Assembly (NCBI GenBank): GCA_030148005.1
Contig: JASBUI010000033.1
Span: forward strand, 1-64,000
Direction: 5' to 3'
DNA length: 64,000 nucleotides
Source of the DNA: Paracoccaceae bacterium
GTDB lineage: Bacteria; Pseudomonadota; Alphaproteobacteria; Rhodobacterales; Rhodobacteraceae
Positions 57,478-64,000 of the stretch are shown here, piece after piece. Each line of letters opens with the position of its first letter. The first letter of the stretch is position 1. Under the pieces are notes generated by a model. That model had not been told where the DNA came from. It saw nothing but the letters and a program-made list of their open reading frames with translations, and searched no databases. Both the position numbers and the translations under genes were made by a program.

Positions 57478-58149
57478 TTATGAGCTGCCCTTGATAAACG
57501 GCGCGTTCTTGCCCCAAAGCTGACGAACGCGGGTGTCGCGGCCACAGGCCTTGCGGTAGCGTTTATAGGCCTCGGCCTTGGTGCGGGGACCAAAGCGGGT
57601 CAGGACGATCGACGTTTTCTTGTAATAATCCTGATGCGATGCTTCGGCGGGATAAAACGGTGCGGCCTTGCGGATCGGGGTGACGATCTTTTGCCCCAGG
57701 GCCTTTTGCGCGCGTGACGCTTCAGCCCTGGCAACGGCGTCTTGGGCTGAATTAGAGACGAAAATCGCCGTTGCATAGCTTGCCCCGCGATCACAGAACT
57801 GGCCCCCAGCATCGGTTGGATCGACCGAGCGGAAGAAAAGGCTGACCAGCGTGGCATAGCTGACGCGGTCGGGGTCAAAGGTGATCTTTGCCGCCTCGAC
57901 ATGACCGGTGCCGCCCCGGGTTACCTGTTTGTAGGTGGGATTTGCCACTTTGCCGCCGGTAAAGCCCGAAACGACGTTCAAAACGCCCGGAACGCTTTCA
58001 AAGTCAGCCTCGACGCACCAGAAACATCCGCCCGCGAAGATAGCGGTTTGAGAGGGCGCCGCGCTTGCCCGGCCGCAGTTGATCACCGCGGCAAGAAGCA
58101 TTGCAAAGGTCAACACAAGGGGTTTGATCTGATTAATCGCAAAAGGCAT
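57478..58149 (-). CDS. msrA: Peptide-methionine (S)-S-oxide reductase MsrA, exported form
   Basis: A 223-residue MsrA with catalytic Cys42 in AGGCFWCVEADFE, the TGGKVANPTYKQV and GGTGHVEAAKITFDP segments and SHQDYYKK. A hydrophobic N-terminus (residues 8-30, ending ASA) looks like a Sec signal, so the enzyme probably works in the periplasm on oxidised envelope proteins, unlike the usual cytosolic MsrA. Good GAGGAGG ribosome binding site. Confidence 0.93.
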   Translation of the reverse strand: MPFAINQIKPLVLTFAMLLAAVINCGRASAAPSQTAIFAGGCFWCVEADFESVPGVLNVVSGFTGGKVANPTYKQVTRGGTGHVEAAKITFDPDRVSYATLVSLFFRSVDPTDAGGQFCDRGASYATAIFVSNSAQDAVARAEASRAQKALGQKIVTPIRKAAPFYPAEASHQDYYKKTSIVLTRFGPRTKAEAYKRYRKACGRDTRVRQLWGKNAPFIKGSS

Positions 58150-58275
58150 TGCAAATCCTCCTCTTTCCTTAAAAGTCTCTTAAGGCGCGGGATGCGGCAA
58201 CTCACCCCTGCGTGTAGTAACGCGAAGGTGACGGTTTGCTACAATCTGGCCACCAAAACCCGCAGGAGCGATGAA

Positions 58276-59187
58276 ATGGACCAGAAAGTAACGACGCATC
58301 AGGCCGAAGAGGATGCGCGTAACGAAAACATTCTGATCTATGTGGACGGCCAGATCGTTCCCAAGGCCGATGCGCGGGTCAGTGTTTACGATTCCGGTTT
58401 CATGCTGGGCGACGGGGTTTGGGAAGGTCTGCGGCTATACAATGGGCGCTGGGCCTTTGTGGATGAACATCTGGATCGCCTTTTCGAAGCGGCAAAGGCG
58501 ATTGATCTGGATATCGGGATGGACCGGGCCGGGGTTTTTGAGGCGCTGGAGGCGACGCGGCGCGCCAATGAGATGACATCGGACGCCCATGCGCGGCTTA
58601 TGGTGACGCGGGGCGTCAAGGTGCGCCCGTTTCAGCATCCGTCGCTAAGCCGGTCGGGCCCGACCATGGTGATTATCGTCGAACATTCGCGCCCCACGGC
58701 GGCGCGGGCGATCCAGCTGGCCACCGTGCCGCATATTCGCGGCCTCCCGATGAGCCAGGACCCAAAGCTGAACTCTCATTCCAAGCTGAACTGTGTGCTT
58801 GCCTGTATCGCGGCGGAAAAGGCCGGGGCGGATGAGGCGCTGATGCTGGATGTGCATGGGTTTGTGAACACAACGAACGCCTGCAACTTCTTTATCGTGC
58901 GAAAAGGCGCTGTTTGGACCTCGACCGGGGACTATTGCATGAACGGGATCACCCGGCAGAAGGTGATCGATCTTTGCCGCGCGGATGGGATCGAGATACA
59001 TGAGCGGAATTACTCGCTGGTCGATACCTACGGCGCGGATGAGGCGTTTTTGACCGGTACTTTCGGCGCGCAGACGCCGGTTTCCATGATTGACGGACGC
59101 AAGATTGGCGATGGTCAGGCGGGGCCGGTCACGAAACGCATCAGAGAGCTTTATCAGTCTCTAATACAGCGGGAAACGGCATCATGA
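58276..59187 (+). CDS. Class IV PLP aminotransferase
   Basis: About 303 residues, from an ATG after AGGAGCGATGAA. YDSGFMLGDGVWEGLRLYNG, the PLP Lys170 in SHSKLNCVLA, DEALMLDVHGFVNTTNACNFF and MNGITRQKVIDL are class IV (BCAT/D-amino-acid/ADC lyase) signatures. Substrate cannot be fixed: annotation as branched-chain aminotransferase would be usual but is not proven. Coupled by ATGA overlap to a sulfotransferase-like gene. Confidence 0.92.
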   Translation: MDQKVTTHQAEEDARNENILIYVDGQIVPKADARVSVYDSGFMLGDGVWEGLRLYNGRWAFVDEHLDRLFEAAKAIDLDIGMDRAGVFEALEATRRANEMTSDAHARLMVTRGVKVRPFQHPSLSRSGPTMVIIVEHSRPTAARAIQLATVPHIRGLPMSQDPKLNSHSKLNCVLACIAAEKAGADEALMLDVHGFVNTTNACNFFIVRKGAVWTSTGDYCMNGITRQKVIDLCRADGIEIHERNYSLVDTYGADEAFLTGTFGAQTPVSMIDGRKIGDGQAGPVTKRIRELYQSLIQRETAS

Positions 59188-59912
59188 AGATCGCAATGTG
59201 GTCAGGTCCGCGCAATCTTTCGACGGCGCTGATGTATTCCTTCGCGGCGCGCGGCGACTGTGCCGTCTGGGATGAGCCGTTTTATGCGGCCTATCTTGCG
59301 GCAACCGAACTTGACCATCCGATGCGACAGGAAATTATGGCCGCGGGAGAGCTTGACGCCGACCGCGTTGCCGCCGAATGCCTTGGCCGGATACCGGGGG
59401 GCCGGCAGATCCACTATCAAAAGCATATGGCGCATCACATGCTGCCGGATTTCCCGCGTGAATGGCTTTCAAGCTGCGCCAACGTCTTTCTGATCCGCCA
59501 TCCGGCGCGGGTGATTGCAAGCTATGCGATCAAGCGCGAGGCGCCGGTGTTTGAGGATCTGGGGTTTGAGCGCCAGCTAGAGCTTTTTGAAACGGCGGCG
59601 GTTCTAAGCGGCAACATGCCCCCGGTGATCGACACCCATGACCTTCGGGACAATCCCGCCGGTATTCTAAAGGCGCTTTGCCGGGCGATTGACCTGCCCT
59701 ACACGGACCGGATGCTAAGCTGGCCCGCGGGGGGCCATGCAAGTGACGGCGTTTGGGCGCGCCACTGGTACGGGGCCGTGCATAAAAGCACCGGTTTTGC
59801 CGAACCAGAGCCGGAACTGCCCGTCATCGACGCGCAGTTTGCCCCTTTGCTGGAACGGGCGATGCCGATCTACAAGAAACTGTCCGAATACGCCCTGACG
59901 GCCGAACGCTAG
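59184..59912 (+). CDS. Sulfotransferase-like P-loop protein
   Basis: A 242-residue protein beginning IAMWSGPRNLSTALMYSFAARG, a P-loop-like PAPS-binding start, with FLIRHPARVIASYAIKRE resembling the second PAPS motif. Family is sulfotransferase-like; no acceptor is known. It is translationally coupled to the aminotransferase gene, and I recall plant proteins in which both domains are fused in one chain. Together they may act on the same small molecule, which is inference. Confidence 0.82.
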   Translation: MKIAMWSGPRNLSTALMYSFAARGDCAVWDEPFYAAYLAATELDHPMRQEIMAAGELDADRVAAECLGRIPGGRQIHYQKHMAHHMLPDFPREWLSSCANVFLIRHPARVIASYAIKREAPVFEDLGFERQLELFETAAVLSGNMPPVIDTHDLRDNPAGILKALCRAIDLPYTDRMLSWPAGGHASDGVWARHWYGAVHKSTGFAEPEPELPVIDAQFAPLLERAMPIYKKLSEYALTAER

Positions 59913-59913
59913 A

Positions 59914-61134
59914 TCACTTGCCGACGCGGCGGTTGCGCATGGCGATCAGTTTCAGGCGGAGGGCCTGAAGCTGAATAAATCCGGCGGCGTCTTTCTGATC
60001 ATAGGCGCCCGCGTCGTCTTCGAAGGTGACGTGGCTTTCGGAATAAAGCGAGTGATCGGACCAGCGGCCAACAGTGCGCGCCAGACCCTTGTAAAGCTTT
60101 AGCCGGACGGTGCCTGTGACGTGCTTTTGGCTTTCGTCGATCAACGCCTGCAGCATTTCGCGTTCGGGGCTGAACCAGAAGCCGTTATAGATCAGCTCTG
60201 CGTATTTTGGCATCATCTCATCCTTGAGGTGCGCTGCGCCGCGATCCAGCGTGATCTGTTCGATACCGCGGTGCGCCTCGATCAGGATCGTGCCGCCGGG
60301 CGTTTCATAGATGCCGCGAGACTTCATGCCGACGAAACGACCCTCGACAAGGTCCAGACGGCCGATGCCGTGCTTGCCGCCAAGTTCGTTCAGGCGGGTC
60401 AGGATCGTGGCGGGCGACATTGCCTGACCGTTGATCGACACCGCGTCACCCTTTTCAAAGCCAACCTCGATGAACTCGGGCTCATTGGGGGCGTCTTCGG
60501 GGTTGACCGTGCGCTGATAGACATAGTCGGGCGCCTCGACGGCGGGATCTTCCAGAACCTTGCCCTCGGACGAGGTGTGCAGAAGGTTGGCATCGACGCT
60601 GAAGGGCGCCTCGCCGCGCTTGTCCTTGGCGATCGGGATCTGGTTCTTTTCGGCAAAGTCGATCAGCTTGGTGCGGCTGGTCAGATCCCATTCGCGCCAA
60701 GGGGCGATAACCTTGATCTCGGGGTTCAGGGCATAGGCGGCCAGTTCAAAGCGAACCTGATCATTGCCCTTGCCGGTTGCGCCATGCGCGATGGCATCAG
60801 CGCCGGTTTCAGCGGCGATTTCAATCAGACGCTTGGAAATCAGCGGCCGCGCGATGGAGGTGCCCAAAAGGTACAGCCCTTCGTAAAGGGCGTTGGCGCG
60901 GAACATCGGAAAGACGAAATCGCGCACAAACTCTTCGCGCAGATCCTCGATATAGATGCCGGTGGCGCCCATCATCTCGGCCTTGGCGCGCGCCGGTTCA
61001 AGCTCTTCCCCCTGACCGAGATCAGCGGTGAAGGTTACAACCTCGCAGCCGTATTCGGTTTGAAGCCATTTGAGGATGATCGAGGTATCCAGCCCGCCGG
61101 AATAGGCCAGCACGACTTTCTTGGGAGCGGGCAT
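59914..61134 (-). CDS. argG: Argininosuccinate synthase
   Basis: A 406-residue ATP pyrophosphatase of arginine synthesis. [19 protein letters not shown] is the ATP loop; [13 protein letters not shown] and [15 protein letters not shown] follow as in the family. ATG start after CCGGAGGCGTC. Its stop lies one base from the stop of the convergent sulfotransferase-like gene. Confidence 0.98.
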   Translation of the reverse strand: MPAPKKVVLAYSGGLDTSIILKWLQTEYGCEVVTFTADLGQGEELEPARAKAEMMGATGIYIEDLREEFVRDFVFPMFRANALYEGLYLLGTSIARPLISKRLIEIAAETGADAIAHGATGKGNDQVRFELAAYALNPEIKVIAPWREWDLTSRTKLIDFAEKNQIPIAKDKRGEAPFSVDANLLHTSSEGKVLEDPAVEAPDYVYQRTVNPEDAPNEPEFIEVGFEKGDAVSINGQAMSPATILTRLNELGGKHGIGRLDLVEGRFVGMKSRGIYETPGGTILIEAHRGIEQITLDRGAAHLKDEMMPKYAELIYNGFWFSPEREMLQALIDESQKHVTGTVRLKLYKGLARTVGRWSDHSLYSESHVTFEDDAGAYDQKDAAGFIQLQALRLKLIAMRNRRVGK

Positions 61135-61212
61135 TTGACGCCTCCGGTTAACTGTGTGTTGTCCGGGCGGCGTTTATTGGTTTTTCCGACCACTCGCAAG
61201 GGGATGCATGGG

Positions 61213-61245
61213 ATTGCCGGGGCAAGACGTGCCCGCCCCGGCAAT
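61213..61245. terminator. Long GC hairpin between the Gly-rich gene and argG
   Basis: ATTGCCGGGGC/GCCCCGGCAAT, a perfect 11-bp stem with an 11-base loop, ten bases beyond the old stop (61255-61257) of the Gly-rich gene and before argG. No T tract on either strand; probably a terminator or transcript-stabilising hairpin for the Gly-rich gene. Confidence 0.45.
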
Positions 61246-61254
61246 AGTCATGGA

Positions 61255-61389
61255 TTAGTTGGCGACAAGAACGGTTGTGTCGTCAACCGGCGGTTCCTCG
61301 ATCGTCGGGGGATCAAGGTTCAGCTTGGTGTGAAGTTCGGCCAGCGCCTCTGGTGTTAGCTCGCGGCCATCGGAGGCGCGCAAAAGGGC
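61255..61389 (-). pseudogene. Detached C-terminal part of the Gly-rich protein
   Basis: Beyond the TAG at 61390-61392 the same frame stays open for 44 codons to a TAA at 61255-61257. The predicted peptide (ALLRASDGRELTPEALAEL, then a Pro/Asp-rich end) has normal GC-rich codon use and ends as a protein tail would. It looks like the original C-terminus cut off by a nonsense change, or reached by readthrough. Confidence 0.65.
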
Positions 61390-62217
61390 CTATTTCTGGG
61401 TCTCTTCCGAGGTGGCGAGAACGCTTTCGGCTGCCACGATCTGACCTTCAAGCGCGGTGCGCTCGGCCTCAAGCTCTTGTGCGGCGGTCAGTTCGGCGTT
61501 CAGCGCCTCAATCTTATCGGCGTCAAGCGGATCGGTTGGGTCCAAGGCTTCGATGTCGGTGATGATATCGGCCGCGGTGCGACCGGGATCCGTTTCATCC
61601 AATGCCGCCAGGGCTGCCTTTGCGGTCTCAAGGTCATCCTTGGCCGCTTGCGTGGCTGTCACGGCATCGCGGTAACCTGCGATGCGGCCGACGCGGCTGT
61701 TGGGGTTGGCTTTGGCAAGCGCATTGGCGCTGGCGTTGGCCGCGTTAAGCCCTTTGAGCTGTGACGCGACATTGCCATGGGTGTGTTTCGCGGCCTTCTT
61801 TTCGCGCTTTACCGCAACCTTGGCCTCTTTCTTGGCGTGCTTGTGTTCTGCCTTGGCTTGCTTGCGCTCGACCTTGGCGGCTTTCTTGGACGATCTGTTG
61901 CCGCCGGTCAGAAGCTCAATAAGGCGATTGCCGCCGCCGCTTTTGGCGCTGCTTTTGCCAGAGCCGCCGCCCCCGGATCGGGATGTCTTGGCGGATTTGT
62001 CGCTTCCGCCTTTGTCGTTTCCACCGCTGCGGCTTTCGCTTCCACCGCCATTGCCGCCACCATTGCCGCCGCCGTTTCCACCACCGTTGCCGCCGCCATT
62101 GCCACCTTTGGCATATGCGGCCTGCGTCGATGCCATTGTTACAACTGCAGCAGCGGGGGCCAGGGCCAACGAAAGTGCAACGGCCGTGTAGGCAGCCGAT
62201 TTTGCAATTCTGAACAT
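61390..62217 (-). CDS. Gly-rich, Lys/Ala-rich exported protein ending at an in-frame TAG
   Basis: About 275 residues from the ATG with AAGGAT six bases upstream; an earlier ATG at 62232 lacks a site. Sec signal peptide (ending near AYA, residue 36), then about 22 residues of GGN/GGG repeats, a Ser/Gly/Lys-rich stretch, a very basic Lys/Ala/His segment (KAAKVERKQAKAEHKHAKK), and an acidic Ala/Asp-rich helical end (TAAQELEAERTALEGQI). A surface or periplasmic low-complexity protein of unknown role. The reading frame continues past the stop (61255-61389). Confidence 0.75.
   Translation of the reverse strand: MFRIAKSAAYTAVALSLALAPAAAVVTMASTQAAYAKGGNGGGNGGGNGGGNGGGNGGGSESRSGGNDKGGSDKSAKTSRSGGGGSGKSSAKSGGGNRLIELLTGGNRSSKKAAKVERKQAKAEHKHAKKEAKVAVKREKKAAKHTHGNVASQLKGLNAANASANALAKANPNSRVGRIAGYRDAVTATQAAKDDLETAKAALAALDETDPGRTAADIITDIEALDPTDPLDADKIEALNAELTAAQELEAERTALEGQIVAAESVLATSEETQK
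62041..62106 (-). repeat. GGN-coding tandem repeat
   Basis: Roughly 12-base units coding Gly-Gly-Asn-Gly, about five and a half copies with silent differences, inside the Gly-rich exported protein. Prone to length change by slippage. Confidence 0.8.
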
Positions 62218-62410
62218 ATTATTATCCTTCATTTCGGCCCGTTTCGGGCGAAGTGGTTTGTCTGGTCAGCACCGTATTTTTTCCCATTTTCCACTCGACA
62301 GTGCGTTTGTGGCTTTCGGATGGCAAATCCCGCGCCAAATTCTGGCAATTTCGGCGGATCGCTGCTAGCTCGGGGCGAAGTGAACTTCGGATTTTGCCAA
62401 CAAAGGGACC

Positions 62411-63661
62411 ATGATGGACGATTTTGCCGCGAGAATTGCGCAGGTGACGCAGGCGATGCGCGATCTGTTTCCGCAGACGCCGCTTTTGCGGAACGATCAC
62501 CTTTCGGCAAAGTATGACGCGGATATCTGGCTGAAACGCGAGGATCTGACACCGGTTCGAAGCTACAAGATACGCGGGGCGTTCAACGCCATGCGGCACG
62601 TTCTGGCCAAGGATGCCGGGCAGCGGCGGTTCGTCTGTGCAAGCGCGGGCAACCACGCGCAGGGCGTTGCCTTTGCCTGCCGTCATTTCGACGTGCAGGG
62701 CGTGATCTTTATGCCCGTGACAACGCCGCAGCAGAAGATCCAGAAAACGCGCATCTTTGGCGGAGAAGGGATCGAAATCAGGTTGATTGGTGACTATTTC
62801 GACGACACGCTGAAAGCGGCGCAGGCCTATTGCGAAAAAGAAGGCGCGCATTTTCTGTCGCCCTTTGACGATGAGGATGTGATCGAAGGTCAGGCATCGG
62901 TTGCGATAGAGATGCTGGAACAGTTGGGCCGCGATCCGGACATGGTTGTCTTGCCTGTGGGCGGCGGGGGTTTGTCGGCGGGCATCAAGAAGTGCTTTGC
63001 GGCGCAAGGGTCGGCCACGCAATTGCGGTATGTTGAGCCAAAGGGCGGCGCAAGCCTTGCCGCAGCGCTTCTTGCCGGGGCGCCGGTGACGTTGAACAAG
63101 GTCGACAACTTTGTCGACGGGGCCGCCGTGGCCCGGATCGGTGACAAACCGTTTGGCGTTCTGGCCGATGTCGATGTCAGCCATGTACTGGCCGCGCCCG
63201 AGGATCGGATTTGCACGACCATTCTTGAGATGCTGAACATCGAAGGGGTCGTTCTGGAACCGGCCGGGGCGCTTTCGGTCGATGCGCTGACTGAACTTGC
63301 CGATGAAATACGCGGCAAGACGGTTGTTTGTGTCACTTCGGGCGGAAACTTTGATTTTGAGCGTTTGCCAGAGGTCAAAGAGCGGTCGCAGCGGTACCTT
63401 GGGGTCAAGAAGTACTTTATCCTGCGGATGCCACAGCGCCCCGGCGCCTTGCGCGATTTTCTGGAACTGCTTGGGCCAGAGGATGACATTGCGCGGTTTG
63501 AGTATCTGAAAAAATCGGCGCGAAACTTTGGTTCGGTCCTGATCGGGATCGAAACCGTCCGGGCGTCAAACTTTGACGATCTGTTTGCGCGGCTGGATGC
63601 GGCGGGCCTTGCCTATCGCGACATCACGCTGGACGAAACCGTGGCCGAGTTCATCCTTTAG
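62411..63661 (+). CDS. ilvA: Threonine ammonia-lyase (threonine dehydratase)
   Basis: A 416-residue PLP enzyme making 2-oxobutanoate for isoleucine. KREDLTPVRSYKIRGAFNAM contains the PLP Lys, CASAGNHAQGVAFAC the phosphate-site loop, VLPVGGGGLSAGIKK the glycine loop. A single C-terminal ACT-like regulatory domain starts near residue 325 (YFILRMPQRPGALRDFLELL), giving the shorter form of the enzyme. Two ATGs (62411, 62414) are possible after AAAGGGA. Confidence 0.96.
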   Translation: MMDDFAARIAQVTQAMRDLFPQTPLLRNDHLSAKYDADIWLKREDLTPVRSYKIRGAFNAMRHVLAKDAGQRRFVCASAGNHAQGVAFACRHFDVQGVIFMPVTTPQQKIQKTRIFGGEGIEIRLIGDYFDDTLKAAQAYCEKEGAHFLSPFDDEDVIEGQASVAIEMLEQLGRDPDMVVLPVGGGGLSAGIKKCFAAQGSATQLRYVEPKGGASLAAALLAGAPVTLNKVDNFVDGAAVARIGDKPFGVLADVDVSHVLAAPEDRICTTILEMLNIEGVVLEPAGALSVDALTELADEIRGKTVVCVTSGGNFDFERLPEVKERSQRYLGVKKYFILRMPQRPGALRDFLELLGPEDDIARFEYLKKSARNFGSVLIGIETVRASNFDDLFARLDAAGLAYRDITLDETVAEFIL

Positions 63662-63987
63662 GCCGCTTTCGTGCGCGGATCGGCCAGAAAGACGTCGCGC
63701 GACATCTTGTAGGTGCGTTCTAGCGCGGCAAGGTCGATTGTGGCGGCATGACCACAGGCGGCGGCCCTTTCGCCCTTTTGGCAAAGCGCGGCCAACGCCT
63801 CAAAACCCAGATTCAGCGCGCCGCCTTTCAGGAAATGCAGCTCATCCTCAAGCCGGTCAGGGCCCGGCGTGGCCAGAAGGCGGGCGAAAGAGGCGTCCAC
63901 CTCTTCCAGAAAAAGTTCGATAACCTCGGCGAAATCTTCGGCCCCGATTTCATCGCGAAGCTCATCCACCCGTGTCCAGTTGATCAT
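63658..63987 (-). CDS. Stand-alone Hpt (histidine phosphotransfer) protein
   Basis: A 109-residue four-helix Hpt domain: FAEVIELFLEEVDASFARL, then the phospho-acceptor His51 in ELHFLKGGALNLGFEAL. There is no kinase or receiver domain. It would shuttle phosphate in a multistep relay whose kinase lies outside this window. The stop overlaps the convergent ilvA stop by four bases. Confidence 0.88.
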   Translation of the reverse strand: MINWTRVDELRDEIGAEDFAEVIELFLEEVDASFARLLATPGPDRLEDELHFLKGGALNLGFEALAALCQKGERAAACGHAATIDLAALERTYKMSRDVFLADPRTKAA

Positions 63988-64000
63988 GCGGCCCTCATAA

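Overview
The window is a 64 kb piece of a GC-rich alphaproteobacterial chromosome, almost certainly from the Rhodobacteraceae (Rhodobacter/Roseobacter group). The pointers are a divergent RegA/RegB redox pair with the GGLNNPF quinone motif, the hemD-mic60-hemY cluster, alphaproteobacterial AddAB, an AmgK-MurU peptidoglycan-recycling pair, and the oriC-proximal order maf/aroE/coaE/dnaQ/secB on one side and hemJ/rho/mnmE/mnmG/rsmG/parA/parB on the other. Nearly all genes are housekeeping. They are tightly packed and often share 4-base start/stop overlaps.

Layout. 0-2 kb: an orphan gene, a DUF6428 protein and a divergent Cys-rich ArsR regulator with a duplicated operator, then tRNA-Thr(CGU). 2-4 kb: a tiny AT-richer island of three unfamiliar genes. 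It is bounded by a perfect 45-bp direct repeat of the 3' part of tRNA-Thr and has no integrase. This is the best candidate for a new system. 4-11 kb: hemY, mic60 and hemD on the minus strand, then divergent tsaD-gpsA-yciI-EVE and a DUF1761 gene. 11-17 kb: small enzymes and hypotheticals around ahcY. 17-29 kb: regA and regB, a PAS protein, then tsaE-amgK-murU-addB-addA as one overlapping operon, followed by trxA with a clear terminator. 29-37 kb: hslVU, an esterase-like lipoprotein, an MFS transporter, Smr, mltA, a Tim44-like gene, fxsA and secB. 37-40 kb: dnaQ-coaE-aroE-maf on the minus strand. 40.1-40.5 kb: a 426-bp gene-free region with DnaA-box-like sequences and an AT-rich block, the likely chromosomal origin. 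40.5-48 kb: hemJ, rho, mnmE, mnmG, rsmG, parA, parB, with perfect 16-bp parS palindromes inside the 5' ends of mnmG and rsmG. 48-55 kb: a DUF454 gene, hemW, rdgB, rph, then hrcA-grpE and mutS. 55-64 kb: maeB, msrA, an aminotransferase/sulfotransferase-like pair, argG, a Gly-rich exported protein interrupted by an in-frame TAG, ilvA and an Hpt protein.

How it works together: the genes flanking the putative origin are transcribed away from it, and origin, parS sites and parAB lie within about 8 kb, as expected for an origin-segregation locus. Heme genes (hemD, hemY, hemJ, hemW) recur across the window. No CRISPR array, insertion sequence, phage structural gene or rRNA was seen. Gene names rest on recognising protein motifs by eye; no database search was run.
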